Below the pieces are notes generated by a model. The model did no database searches and had not been told where the DNA came from. It saw only the letters and a list, made by a program, of their open reading frames with translations. Below, one piece after another: positions 23,266 through 35,900 of a stretch of DNA of 64,000 nt. The stretch's first letter is position 1. Every line of letters starts with the position of its first letter. A program made the translations under genes and the position numbers. The stretch is from Pohlia nutans (Eukaryota; Streptophyta; Bryopsida; Bryales; Mniaceae): positions 1,242,501 to 1,306,500 of the forward strand of contig CM040101.1 of assembly GCA_022496805.1 (NCBI GenBank), read 5' to 3'.

Positions 23266-23587
23266 TTAACTACCTCATCTTGAGGAGGATAAAAAATGGC
23301 ACATTATTTCAACCTTTTTTTTGGTTTGGGAGCCCATCAAAGCAAGGCTGCCCAGATATTTCAGGGCCTCAAATTTCAAAATCTCAACTTCATTTGCTAT
23401 AATCTTGACATCCGTACGGTCAAATGCTTCGAAAATTTGAGGGATGGTTTATAAGGCCTAGGAGTACAAGATCCTACCGTTGGAATGTGAAAAAAGTGTT
23501 TTAAAAATCATTTAGAGATCATCAATGAAAGTGACCAAAATGAGGCAGTTTTTGGTGGAGGATCCCCCTCAGGCGTTTAGGGGTTAA

Positions 23588-26500
23588 TGTACCTAATGTC
23601 ACTTTTTGGGATTAAAAACATCACAAACTTTGTAGGCCGTAATTTCTCCATATTTTTTATTATTTTTTTGAAACTTTTCACCCATGTTCTATACTAGATA
23701 ACACACTATTTTCTATATTAAAAAAAAAAATTACTTTTTTACAATTGTTTATGTTTTAAATGCATGAAAATGCATTACAAACACAAAATGTTTAAGATAG
23801 GATTGGAATTTTCACAATAGAATATATCTTAGCTATTCAATGTGGTTTAAGTTTCAAAGTCACCACATGATTTTGTTAAAGATTATAGTAATTCTATTAT
23901 AAAATATCTATTTTTTAATTCTCTTTCATATACCCTTAGCAAACCATGCTCTCAAATTATAGCTCAAAATCATCGTGACATGTTTTTGTGATATAGCAAG
24001 TGATATAGTCAACAATGTATAGAGTTCGAGAATTGGAGGAGTACTTTAAGAGTACTACATGTGGTGGAAGGAATAAAAAAAACATATTGAACAAATAAAT
24101 ACTTGATTCACGTTGGCCCGACACGTTGGCCCTCCAAACAAGACCGGAGTTCCTTGTTTTGATAAAAGAAAAAGAACTCCAAACTTGGAAGGAGTTTAGC
24201 GACCGCGGAGGAGCTATTGGACTTGAATCGGAGGTGCGCTTGAGAAAGAAGCACGAAGTTTAGCATCGGTGGCCTTAAGGGAGTGGACTAGGGATGCTTT
24301 AAGCCAACACCTTAACATTAATATTTTTTAAAGGTAACATTTTATGTATTTCATATTCATAGCATTTTTGAATCTTCAGTAGACCATCTCACCTTACAAT
24401 ACTAGCTTGCCTCTATAATAAAACCCTCCATGTGTCATCTACACGTTCAACCGGAATCCAACCCCCAAACCCTGCAACCGATCACTTGACATGTGACACT
24501 CTTAGAACCCAAGGTCCCACACGCAGAATCCAACCTCCCTCCAGAAGCCCTAATGTGAGACAATTATGCCAAACGCCAAAAAAATGTAGAATACCACATA
24601 AACCATACGAAAATACACAAAAAAGGAACCCTCGGACAAGGCACCTACAAATCTACCATCTAGTCACCACTGATCCACCCGGCGAAGTTCCAGAATCTAC
24701 TAGACCAACTTGGCGGTCTCCTGACGTGAAGAGACTTGGCTCCATTCCACTGGGCTCCAAAAAGACATGCACCGTCCAACATTCTCTTTTGGCTTTTGCA
24801 TATTTCAAGTGAGTGTTCCAAGTCAAGGCATCAAGACTAGGCTATGGAGTGGCAGACGCTGTGTTTAGGATGGCAACCTATACATAGGCCATGCCAAGTG
24901 ATGATGGCAGGAGGTGGTGGTTGTGGAGGCAGTTTGGACTCGAAGCCTGGGTAGATTGGAGACTGGCAGGCATAGCGTCACGGTGAGTGTGTGCAAGGCA
25001 GGTAGAAAGGCTCCATTGGGCAACTGGTATCGTATATATTGGTTGTTGTCTAGTAACGGAATTCTCCCTCGTTGCCTCAACTCCTCCTCATCAGCACGTC
25101 TATTTCTTGCGCTCCCTCTCTCGTTTGTCCTACTTTTTGGACCAACATCCGCGAGTATATACTTGCCTCACTGATCACATATGTTTATTGAACACATCCT
25201 CGACATAAGTTAAACATTCTCTGGAAGTTGCCATATCTTGGATTTATTGAGTACGGGCTACTCTATATGCACATCATGATGCACTCTTTTCAAAATTTTG
25301 AGATTTTTGAAAATTCGTGACATTAAGACAATGAAGGGTTGTGAAATTTTGAGACTTATTTTCGTTTAGTGGGAGTGCAACCTAAATGACCATCTCAAGA
25401 AATTCCTAAAAATATGATGCACTTCTTAATAGGAAACAAATCAAAGTAAAACTAGTGTATTGTCGCAGTGCCAAATCCCGAGGGGTGCACTGTAGTAAAC
25501 ACGTACGAGTATACGTGAGTGCACAAGAGGGGTATTAATTTGAACATTGCCGTACTACATATACATACAATAAACATATTTAGAGCTGAAAATATTGACG
25601 TATATTTATATTAAACATATATTTAGGACGGAATAGATCTGTATACAAAAAAAATTAGACATATAAACCCTCGTATACATGGGGTTTTTAGAGGGGGTCA
25701 TGAACGCACGTGATTCTCAAACATAATGTAGAGTGCACCTCCCAGGTGCCAAATATGCATTCCAAATTCTAGAAGAGAAGGAGAAAAGAGGATTGTGGAT
25801 GGAATTTTGAGCTATAAATTTGTCCAATGTTCAAATATGTGAAGGAAAATATATTCCAATGTTTTCGAATATTTTTTAATTGATTGAAGTTTAAAATTTT
25901 AAAATGTGTTATTTTTGGTAGATTTGAACTTTTTCTCTATTTAAAAAAACTTTATTGATGGATTTCTTTTTTGAATATGCTTGAGAATAAAATTTTGGAG
26001 GTGGGATTATTTTTAGATTTTTAAAATATAGAATCAAACATGAACTATATTTACATTCAAAGTTTGATCATAAACTAGTCAAACTATTATTAGAATGAGG
26101 TGGCATTTTCTCATTATGTTCCCATATGGTGATTCTCCTAGTGGATTTCTGTAGCAAACTAGCTTTAGAAAGCTAGAAAAAAAAACCCATAACGGCAGCA
26201 TGAGCATGTCATGTACGTCAGTTGCAAACACCTCTACTACATCTTCTGTTACTTATGCAAACTAGATTACAAAATAGACATGTTAATCCATGCTCATATT
26301 CTCAGCTTGGATGAAGTAAAATATATGTTTGTCGTGGGATCATCAAGAGTGAGGGTTGAAGAATTGTTTTTTCGAATGTCTCGGACAAGCCTCCAAGTAG
26401 GTAATAAGTGTATTGCATTATAGGTCAAAGATGATATATTCGAAACCATAAAAATCTATCATTTAGCATGATGAAATTCTTTAATAATTATGTAATTTTG

Positions 26501-28213
26501 GTTGTAGTTTAAAGGATACATTGCGATACATCTAAAATGTTTCTAACTTTTGTCATTTTACCAACTTTATACAAGAGATGCATATCCCATAATAGCCTAT
26601 TTGATTTTGTATTATTCTTCCATATTTCTCACAATGGACCTACATTTTTAGAATATAGACTTTAAATCACGGTTATAGGACCAACGATAATAGAGCACAA
26701 ATTTTATTAAAAATAACAAATTATATTCTAAAAATGTCTAAATCCTTTAATTTTGGATCTAATTTAAAAAATTCAGGGCTCTAGGCTTAAGAAAACCCTA
26801 TTCACAACCTATGGGCTTACGTCTATGAGCTCACATCCTAGCGTTGTTGCCTTGTTTCAAGATATGATGAACGCATTATGATAGGAATCTTGGCTTATTG
26901 TACCACTACATGTCCACAGACACAATGTATAATTCCAACTATTGTAAAGTTCAACGGATAAATAAATTATGTGAACTACCTACTATCACACAAAAATTAT
27001 TTGTTGTGAACTAGAATCATATAAATCTTAAATTACTAAGTAATGATTGATAGGTCGTTATGACATGTTGATATGCAAAAGGACCGTATTTCTATTTCTC
27101 TCTTATTTTCACACAAACTTAAGTTCATAATGAAAAAAAAAATTAGTATCTTTTATTACAATAATTGTAGTATTTGGGATAAAAATTGCAAGATAGTCAT
27201 TCCATGCATCGTCTCAAAATGAGTGAAGATTGTGGTTTCTACATGGCGTTTGTTACTTACTTTTTTTTATAAATATTGCCTCTCAATGCTCATTAAATTC
27301 ATTTAAAAAATCATTATACCTACAAAACATGTTAGGTAATTGTATATTAAAATTTCCAATCTGTGACATTCAAATTTAATTGATATTTTGAATAATATAC
27401 CAATTTTACTTTTGTATTTGTTGAATTTACAAGAAGGCTTATCAATACTACCAATATTTGGATAGTTTTGGCATGTTGATTAAACCTTCAAGCTTTTACA
27501 CGCATTACGATGATTCCGGCTTCGCCTTTTATGTTTGCGTTTTTTTTTTTGCTATGGAGTATTTTTCATTTTTTTCATTTCTATTTCTTTTTAGATTCCT
27601 TTCATTTCTCCTTTCATAATTTCTTTTGTCTATTTTTCTTTTAAGTTCTACATGGTTAGAATTAATAAAAAAAACCATTGAAAGTTAGAATTAAAATATG
27701 AATTGGTATGCATGCATCATATAAAATTTAGTAACTACATACCTGTGACATTCGTATTTTATATCTTAAGTTCTAAATTATAAATCTCAACAATCTAAAT
27801 CAATTTCAATGTAATTTATAAGCTCGGATATTAAATGTGAATTGCAAAATGTCTAAATTTTTTTCTTTTAGCTTTTACTTTTAAAAAGTAAACAAATTCA
27901 AATACCTGTGCAAGCTACGAGAGTCTCCTACATACTTTACACTTATGTTTTTTTTTGGATCAAAGTCTTCATAGTTACCAACTTGACGGTTTTTTTGACA
28001 TTAGTTCATTTCTATATTACTACTCACAATTTTGTGCTGATCACTAAAACCTACTTCTTCATCTTCACAACCACATTTAATAGTTGCCTTTAAATGCAAA
28101 TCATTTACAATATCATATTTGGTTTGAAATTGCAGTAAAGTTTGATTTGAAGGCTCGTTTAAAAAAAAAGTATTGTTGCTTTATGTTTCCATATTGTAGA
28201 ATCAAATTAGTTG
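23588..28213. other. AT-rich region with few features
   Basis: About 4.6 kb of mostly unique AT-rich DNA. A somewhat GC-richer island at about 24100-25200 has overlapping frames (24432-24812 and others near 24900-25200) without motifs; none is called. A hAT fragment is at 26097-26190. The rest shows nothing I can support. Confidence 0.5.
26097..26190. mobile_element. Fragment of the hAT-like MITE
   Basis: Matches the right part of 6053-6444 and 8692-9098: AGGTGGCATTTTCTCATTAT, GGTGATTCTCC.AGTGGATTT, GTAGCAAACTAGCT, then a short A run and ACCC. Confidence 0.78.
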
Positions 28214-29391
28214 TTACTGTGCATTTGCATTTGTATTTGTGTTAAAGGTCATAGTATTGTTCGCTACCTCATTTACATCGAGTGATGCGTTTGTGGTGTT
28301 CATTTCATCAATAATGTTTCTTGATGTATTTATTGCCCTATCAAGTGGTTTTCTATCCACCAATACTGTAATTTGAAAAGGTACATGGGAACTTGTAGTT
28401 TCTATCTCTTCATTTTTATTTTGACATTATTTTAGAATAATTTTAAAGAATACATAAATCCAATTTAGTAACATATTCATATTCAATTTACAAAAATCTA
28501 TAAGTAATTTTTCGCTCTATGTTATTTTTTATTAATTTAAGAAAATGCAAATTGAAAATATAAAAAACTAGTTGATAATTTGGAAAAAAGTATAGTTTAA
28601 TATTGAGAAAAATTGCAAAATTGAATCTTTTAGAAAATTTTGACACATGTTTAATTTTATTTAGTAAAAAAATGTTGGCACCTTGAGATGAATGATGTGT
28701 AAAGCCTACAAAAACATTTTTATAAGGAATGATGTTAACATCTACATTTTTGTCAACTTGCAATTTCATTTTTGTAGTTGTGTGAAGTTGATCAAATTTT
28801 ACAATTTCTTGTGTAAGAGCTCTATCATCTTTCCCATTAGAGCAACTTCCACCATTTACATCTCCTACAATTATACTTGTTCTAGAGACTTGTTGTTTGT
28901 TTCTAATGCAAGAACGTTTTTTCTTTGGAGCTTCAAATTCTACACTTGATTCTCCTTGTTTTTCTTTATATGAAAGCTATGAGACATGAACTAGGTTTAA
29001 TTATCTTGATTTTTCATATGTAAATAAAAAACAATTTTGTATACATGGTACTTATTAATACATATATGATTTTCTATTCCCATAAAGAAATTTATTTAAA
29101 ATAAAATAAAATCATAACAACAATAATTATTTAAGTCTAAATTTTAACCAATTTTTGTTTTCGTTTTTCTTTGGTTTTGCGGTTTTGAAACCAATAATAT
29201 ACATTCATTTCAGTAATTATACCATACTGAACAAGTTCGCTAGTAGTTTCAGCAATACGATGTTTATTGCAAGGGCCTAAATGTTCTAAAAATATGTTTT
29301 CTAAAATGCAAAGTTGGTCTTGACTTGGCTTCCATTTTTTTTTAACATTGACTACTTCATTTGGCACTATCATTTGCTCCATTGATGCCAT
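28214..29391 (-). CDS. WUSCHEL-related homeobox protein, WOX13-like
   Basis: A probable homeodomain transcription factor. Exon 1 (29391-29149) gives a short N-terminus and the homeodomain at about residues 17-81: KKKWKPSQDQLCILENIF, then ELVQYGIITEMNVYYWFQNR followed by KTKEKRKQKL. The spacing of W, the QL.ILE helix and NVYYWFQNR are WOX features, and the KRKQ after helix 3 fits the ancient WOX13 clade. Exon 2 (28976-28682) begins LSYKEKQGESSVEFEAPKKK, recalling the acidic ESEVETE stretch after the WOX13 homeodomain. Exon 3 (28401-28214) ends NTNTNANAQ and stop. Donors and acceptors are GT/AG and phases are 0 and 1, for a total of 241 residues. Start chosen as the first ATG; the usual long WOX13 N-terminal extension is absent, so an upstream exon may exist. 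Very AT-rich codons. Exon 3 is the least certain. Confidence 0.72.
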
Positions 29392-29939
29392 CGTGATAAC
29401 TACTTCATATGTAAACAACTACATATTTTTCAATTAGATCAATACGTAATCTATGAGTCATATTTATTTTGTTTAAACATTATTTAACTATTCAACAAAA
29501 ACATTTTAAGTTAGGTTAATTTAATTGGGTAAAATATGTTAATATTGTATTTACTATTATAATTACAAACAATAAAATTTAGAATGAAGATGGTGTATTT
29601 TATTAGAAAAAATCACGTATGAAGAAGGTCTCATTAATACATTTCAAATAGAAACTCAATTTAGCCCTCAAAAACATTCTATTGATAAACTAAAATTAGG
29701 TTAGAGGTGAATGAGTGATCTTTTTGGAATGATATGATTGATGATGTTTAGTAGAATATCATAAGACGTGACTATTGGATTGAATAATGTATCAAAAGTC
29801 ATGTCTCTATATTTATATATATAATAATAAAAAATTATATTATTCAACTCATAAACATTGTGAATTCAAATTTAAGTTTTGTTGAACTTACGATATATTT
29901 TATTTTATTAAAAATATAATATACTTTTGAATTGAGCTA
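29392..29939. other. Upstream region of the WOX13-like gene
   Basis: AT-rich sequence 5' of the minus-strand gene; presumably contains its promoter or a missing first exon, but I see no motif I can defend. Confidence 0.3.
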
Positions 29940-29943
29940 TTAA

Positions 29944-30855
29944 CCCCTAAAAGACCAGCAAGACACATTGTGTTCAAGAATAATTTTATTGCTTTAATAA
30001 CTTATTTGGATTCCATAATTTTGACTCAATATTAACTAGAGAATTGTAAATGTTCGTTACGAGAACACAAAAATCCTTCAAGATGTGCAATTATGTTGAT
30101 CAATCCGCCGGGAAAAAACTAAAACGTCAACGCAGGTGAGTTTAGGACATGGTAGTTAGGGAGGTTGATGACCTAAAGGGAATTTTCACACTAGGGCGTC
30201 AAATTTGTCAAAAAAAAGAGTATATAATATGTAAAACATTTGTCATTACTGCGTCATTAATACTATATAATAATTATGGAAAATATTAAAATATATTTTA
30301 AATATAATATTTTTGGAATCTTTGGAATCTTTTATACATATTTTATATTATTTTGGAATATTTGGAATATTCCAACAATCTTTTTTTAATCTTTACACAT
30401 TTTATGCAATGTAACAATTAATAATGATCACAAACACCGGCTTAGCGAGTCACCAACAAGTCACTTCACCCAAACATAAATCTTTTGGAATCAATCATTG
30501 TTGTTGTATTTAGTTTTAGAACACCATTTTTTGTGAGCACCTAGATACAATACATCTTTGTATGCTCCAGAAATTTCAAACGCTAATCATGGTTCTAAAA
30601 TTTATGAGAATGTTTGCACTGAATAACCTGTTCATTTTGCTCAAATATCAAAAAACAACTCATGATCAAACCTTTTAATCATGTAATATATACGGTAGAT
30701 TGTCCTGAAATTGATATCCAGTCTCACGACTAAGTCCTCTTTGAACTTCAACGGTGAAGTTTTCTACATGAACACCAGTTGAGAGATACAACTGCGTTTT
30801 TGAAAACATCACGAGAAGTAATAAAATTTTAGGAATGAGCATGGTCCTTTAGGGG
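29944..30855. mobile_element. TTAA-flanked element, family E, copy 2 (912 bp)
   Basis: TTAA at 29940-29943 and 30856-30859. Left end CCCCTAAAAGACCAGC, right end ATGGTCCTTTAGGGG. Collinear with 17158-18053 over its whole length. Independent flanks but identical boundaries confirm the element ends. Confidence 0.85.
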
Positions 30856-30859
30856 TTAA

Positions 30860-32482
30860 GGGTGAGAAAATGTGAATTTATAAATGTATAATTTTTAATT
30901 CAATCATACAAACTTAACTTGATTTCATTTCCCCCTACTTTTTAATTATGAAAGTCATTGACAATTAGATGTGTGTATATATATTCTTTCATTCACAAAA
31001 TTTGGATCAAAATGAAAGATATTGTATTTAAAGTAATTGTATATAGATAGTATCATATTGTTAAGTTGATATTGGGAGAGAAAAAAAAACAAAAAACAAT
31101 AGTTTTCAAATAATCCATTTAAAAATAAATAAAAACTTAAAAGTAAGTAATTTTGAAGTTTTGAAGTCCAAAATCGCATTGCAAAACTTTTAATACAATT
31201 ATTTTGGTCTAGTATAGTTGTACAATTTTTTAAATTAGAGAAATTGTTCAAGTTTTCATTAACATTGTAGAAATTGGCTAATATTGTAGGTGGAAATCAA
31301 AGTTGTCACATCTATGCCAAATGTTTATGAGTCTATATATATTAGCTTTAGTGAATAGAATATTAACAAATGTGCTTTGAAAAATTTCATTATATATTTT
31401 TTTTTGGAAAAAAGAATCTAAAAATTTGGGCATTTATTTTGAGAAAATTTAATTGTTGAACTTGTCCTCCGTCCATAGTATAGGGGCCGGGGATAAAGTA
31501 AATACCTAGCTGGGTTGGCTCTCGCTTTTGTTTTCAAATATAAAAATCAATCTTTTGGAATGTAGACTCTATATGCAAGGTTGTCATATTTGATATTTTT
31601 CCCACTCCACTTTGTGCTGCACATTCAACGTCAAGTGTCGTATTAGAGCAGGTGTCGAGTATGCTATATATGTATGTGTAAATTTTTTTACTTGAGTTGT
31701 CGACACTTTTAATTTTTTTGTATGAAGCAAAGCATTTTTCCTATGTGGCCGGGTGTTTGTAATGACAAAGAAGGGCGAGTACACGTTACCATTGGCGAGT
31801 CCTAGAGGCATAGATAGACAAACAACCCCCAACATACTCTTCATTCACGTTGGTCTACCGACCATCCTTAATAATAATAATAATAATATGATATCTCCTT
31901 GTCCTACCAAACATCTCTTACATTAGCTACTGAGTAATGTTCAATTTGAGGAAGCTTAGAAGTTCTTCTGGAGAATGTAATTAAAAACTCCCAAACTCTT
32001 TCAAATTGAACATTACTCTCTAATGGGTGAAAATGTGGATGAAAATGAAAGCACTAGATGAAAACACTAGATGAAAACACAAAAATTAGATTAAACCATG
32101 CAAATTGGATGAAAACGTGATTTATTGATGAAAAACGACACAATAGATGAAAAAGGTTTTTTTTGGGGCAAACCGAATCTCATCCTCGGTTGCCCATGAA
32201 CCGTTGGATCTTTACGTGGAGATCCACAGCGTTAGGGCCTCTCCGCATAAAATGGACAATCCATCCGATGGCGTTTAAGTGACATATCCTCCCCCCCTCC
32301 AATATTCTCTAGTTAAATATAGTTACAAAACATTTGTGGTCATTGGAAAGGTTAGGGGTTGAAGGCTAGTTCCTTTAATTGTCTCTTATCACCAAAAAGA
32401 CCTCAGTTTGAATTTGAGCGGTGTCACCGATTAAACCTCGATCTAAAAATAAAATTCATTTGTAGAAATTGTGAAATTTAGC
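30860..32482. other. AT-rich intergenic sequence
   Basis: No gene supported. A short ATA microsatellite lies near 31870-31889 and a tandem phrase TGAAAACACTAGATGAAAAC near 32050-32085. An inverted pair around 31915-32025 (TTCAATTTGAGG / CAAATTGAAC) suggests a small decayed foldback element. Confidence 0.45.
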
Positions 32483-32485
32483 TAA

Positions 32486-32847
32486 GGGCCGCTTTACACT
32501 ATGGCCGAAGGTCGAGAGGCCGTCGATTTCCACCAATCAGATTGCAAGAAACCAAGAATTCGGCCTCTCGACCCTTCACACTAGAGGCCAAAGTCCTAAG
32601 GCCGTCGCCCTCCAAAATGCCTACATGGCAGCACTTTTTGACCGAGGTGACGGACTCTCGAAGGAAGTTTGGGTCGGACATGAATGGAAACCCAAACTAT
32701 GGTCGAGAGGCCGTTGATTTTTTTTCATAAAAAATCAAAACTATATTTTATTGCCTATTTTCAGCCCATTTCTTTGGACTCTCAACAAAGTTTGGCCACT
32801 CAATCCCACGGCCTCTCGACTTGGACGGCCATAGTGTGAAGCGGCCC
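32486..32847. mobile_element. Tourist/PIF-Harbinger-like MITE, 362 bp
   Basis: Left end GGGCCGCTTTACACTATGGC, right end GCCATAGTGTGAAGCGGCCC, flanked by TAA on both sides (32483-32485, 32848-32850). GGG-type ends with a 3-bp TWA duplication are characteristic of PIF/Harbinger. A second copy is at 60968-61309. Confidence 0.87.
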
Positions 32848-33022
32848 TAAGTGTGAGGTATAATGACTATTTCAGATGAGGATGAGAATCTAATTGTGAT
32901 TTTTTGGGCTACCCGTGAAAAATTCCACATCCTTTCATTAACTATTAGATCGAATGCCCAAAGATGAACGACCCAAATCCGATCTACCTTCGAAATGAAC
33001 AACTCTATCTTAGAGGACCTAA

Positions 33023-34269
33023 GGGCCAAGTTCTATGGGTGAGTAGTATCTCACTAAAAGACAAATTTTTATGGATTTTGGGGGACCAAGTTCCACATTT
33101 CAAGTGAACTTTTGAGAAATAAATGGTGGAGAAGTTGTCATGAAGTATGGAGGGTTCTCAAGCCCAAAACTTCATGGCAACTTCTCCCTAACCAATCAAA
33201 TTTGTTCATGCTCAAATCCGCCATGGAACATACAGAATTTCATGGCCGGGTATGAGACAAACTCAAGTTCCACTTTTCTTTTCCTCTTGCCTACTTCCAT
33301 GCCCGGGGGGCACTGGCGGTATTTTAGAAACGATGTGCGATAAAATATAGGGTATTTAATATTCATTTGAGATAAAATTTTGAAAAATTATAAATAAAAT
33401 ATAGGGGCCGATTAATGTTGAAAACGACTTATAAAAAGATACCATACCATATAATGCGTGCTATTTTATTTTATTTTTATTAAAAATAACCCCTAGATAA
33501 GGGTATCCTAAATTGAATATCATGGAGGCTTAGATTGAATGAATGAAAAATTGCATCTTTCCAATGTTGGACAATTGTGTTTCTTAACACTATGACTTTC
33601 AGGTTGCATTCTACTGGCATTCACCATTACAATTTTGTTGGTGTATTTTTGTTTGATTGTGTTTTCCTCTTTGCCATACCACAACAATGCAATTCTTTTG
33701 TCAAAAATGTCAATTCATAATTCACCCCTCTCCCCCCCCCTTTTCCAAAAAAGAAACTAAAAAAAAATGGAGGCTATCAAAAAATTGTAAGTAAAATAGG
33801 GTATTTAATATTGAATGCATTCTTGATTTCTAATTACCTATAGGGTATTAAAAAATCAGGCTCAGTAGATTTTTTTCTACTTAAAGGACGCCTTAATATT
33901 CCAAATTTTAGAGATAATAACCCCCTCAAAAATAAGTGGTTATCGCATGTGTCTCCAAAAAATTACTCTTAGTGCCCCCCCGGGCTTCCATGGGCAACTT
34001 CTCAAACCCATGGAACTTGGCTCTATGTTCCATAGATTTGCTTGAGGTGAAAAAATGAACAATTATGATTAGGTGAGGTGCAACATAAACAAATTTGATT
34101 GGTTAGAAAGAACTTGCCATGAAGACTTGGGCTTCAGAACCCTCCATACTTCATGACAACTTCTCCACCACTTTCTTCTCAAAAGCTCACTTCAAATGTA
34201 GAACTTGATCCCCCGAAGTCCCTAAAAACTTGTCTTTTAGTGAGATACTTCACCCATGGAACTTGGCTA
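33023..34269. mobile_element. Foldback element with a nested hAT-like MITE
   Basis: Long inverted arms: GGGCCAAGTTCTATGGG at the left and CCCATGGAACTTGGC at the right, with paired inner phrases such as CCTCCATACTTCATGACAAC. TAA lies on both sides (33020-33022, 34270-34272). The interior is interrupted by 33302-33984. A second copy without that insertion is at 43310-43623. Confidence 0.77.
33302..33984. mobile_element. hAT-like MITE with GGGGGGCACT ends, copy 2, nested
   Basis: Ends CCCGGGGGGCACT and AGTGCCCCCCCGGG. The 8-bp duplication CTTCCATG is at 33294-33301 and 33985-33992, and the uninterrupted paralog at 43584-43591 has CTTCCATG once, which proves the insertion. Confidence 0.88.
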
Positions 34270-34272
34270 TAA

Positions 34273-34734
34273 GACCATGTATAGAAAGCATATACCGTAC
34301 CCGGAAGACAAGGTCGACAGCTCCTGCTGAATATTTAATTTTTTTTCCGAAACAATTCAAATATTCTCTAAAATTATGTGAATATTCTTCAAGATTCTTT
34401 TTTTTCACCATAGAAAATAGATTTAAAAAATAAATCATTTCCTAAACTGAAATTGGGGATCTCTTTTTATACTCTTTTTTGTTTTTTTTGTTTTTTTGTT
34501 TTTTTGGGCCGATCCTGCCTTCCGGGTACAGTACCGGTCATGGGGCCACAAACTCTGGTAGTAGGTACCCGTCTTGGTCGGGACGCCTCTTTGTGGATCC
34601 CCGGAGGCATCTCACTCTTCTCACACTCCCCTTGAATCCGCGCCTGCTTTGGACGTTCTCGTTTCTAAAATTACGTCGCACTCATCTCCGCCATAGCTTT
34701 GTTTGATGCTTTGATCTCGCTCATCACAGAGCAA
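34273..34734. other. Upstream region of the bZIP gene
   Basis: Contains a T-rich run near 34473-34506. AAGGTCGACAGC near 34310 matches eight of ten positions of the zinc-deficiency response element RTGTCGACAY, not enough to call a site. No gene supported. Confidence 0.3.
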
Positions 34735-35900
34735 CGCAGAGAAAAAAAGAAACAGAGAAAAAGAGAGAGAGACACACACAGAAAGCTCAAGAGACGCCCC
34801 TTACGGAGCTCTCAGTTTTAGTGTCTGCGTCCATTGTCGTCTTCGACACAATCGAAGGTTAGACTTTTGCATGCCATCACTCCCTTGCATGCCATCATAC
34901 TCTAAACCCTTTTCTTTTGCTTCAAGCTCTGGGCCCTTGTTGCTGATTGCGCAATTCGGCAGCGATGTCCGACCTTGCTCCTGAAGGTGAATTGGGGTTT
35001 CTTTTGGTTGCTTCGTTGGTTTTAGGGTGGGTTTCGATTAGGTCGTAATTGGCAGGGGAACGTTGGAATCTAGGTTTTGGATCCTAGAATCTTGTACTTT
35101 CTTTAGGTTTTGTATTACCGCATTGTTGTCTCTAGAGCTTTTGGGGTTCTCCCTTGTATCACATTTTCCGTAATGAAGGAGTGATTTTCAGAAACGCTTA
35201 AGGTAGGTGGCACAGCATCTGAAATGTGACAGCTAGAATTAGCACTAATAAGAAAAGCATCCGTCAATGGACGTTGAAGAGGTTTTTTTATGGGAGTTCC
35301 AGCAATGTAGTCTAATTAAGTTCCCTATTATTTCAACTTGCATTGTGATTCTCTTCAACATGCACTGTGACTTAAAAATTCAGCCCATATATGAAATTCT
35401 TGAACATAGTACAATTCATCGTCTAGAGGAATCTTTGTTGCGTATCTTTATTGTTCTCCTCCATTTTCTCTGAGTCATTTGATTCTTTCACCGTCTTGTT
35501 CACTATCAGCTCCACTTAAACCTCTACATGGTTTTATTTTTTTCCAAAAGGATGGACTTCGAACTAGTTCAGGAATGTTACGAGTATCCTTACTCAAGTG
35601 GTGAGATTGGCTAACGTGTAGGTTACCTTAACACAAACGCTTAGAGTGATGCTTGAACTCGTAGCCAGTAATGAGGTTCTACATTAACTTGCAGGAGCTG
35701 CATTAGAACAACGTAATTGATTTCAGACGTGTAGAATTCAGGTTCTCATGGGGTGATCCTCAGTTACTGTCCCTTGTGAGTTTTTTCCAGAGCCCCTTTG
35801 ATTCTGTAAATCTTGAATGGGCTGTGATGTTTGCTAAGGATGTGCTTTTTCTATTGTTGTTGACAGGGCAGTGATCCAATTACGAGACTGAGGGGATAGA
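34735..35900 (+). promoter_or_regulatory. Probable 5' leader of the bZIP gene with a leader intron and short upstream ORF
   Basis: A GA- and CA-rich stretch (34737-34800) typical of plant leaders is followed by possible donors (CGAAG|GTTAGA near 34856, CTGAAG|GTGAAT near 34986) and an acceptor TTGTTGACAG at about 35867, 33 bases before the bZIP ATG. If the second donor is used, the ATG at 34965 opens a peptide MSDLAPEGQ that stops just after the junction, before the main start. Inference from sequence signals only. Confidence 0.4.

Larger units (their letters stand above)
21185..23583. mobile_element. Family C TTAA element in reverse orientation with three nested insertions
   Basis: TTAA at 21181-21184 and 23584-23587. 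It begins CCCCTAAGCTCCCAAG (complement of the right end of 7221-7996) and ends CAGGCGTTTAGGGG (complement of its left end). The body is interrupted by a CATTAG MITE (21561-21951) and by a TTAA element (22009-23265) that itself carries another (22016-22555). Removing these leaves about 750 bases, matching the 776-bp reference copy. Confidence 0.8.

Noticed and set aside
24432..24812. 126-codon open frame rich in P, T and R
   Set aside because: Low-complexity composition, overlapping nothing recognisable, no splice or start context that supports coding.
31697..31706. TTGTCGACAC, nine of ten matches to the zinc-deficiency element RTGTCGACAY
   Set aside because: More than 4 kb upstream of the bZIP start, in unrelated sequence, and a single near match is expected by chance.
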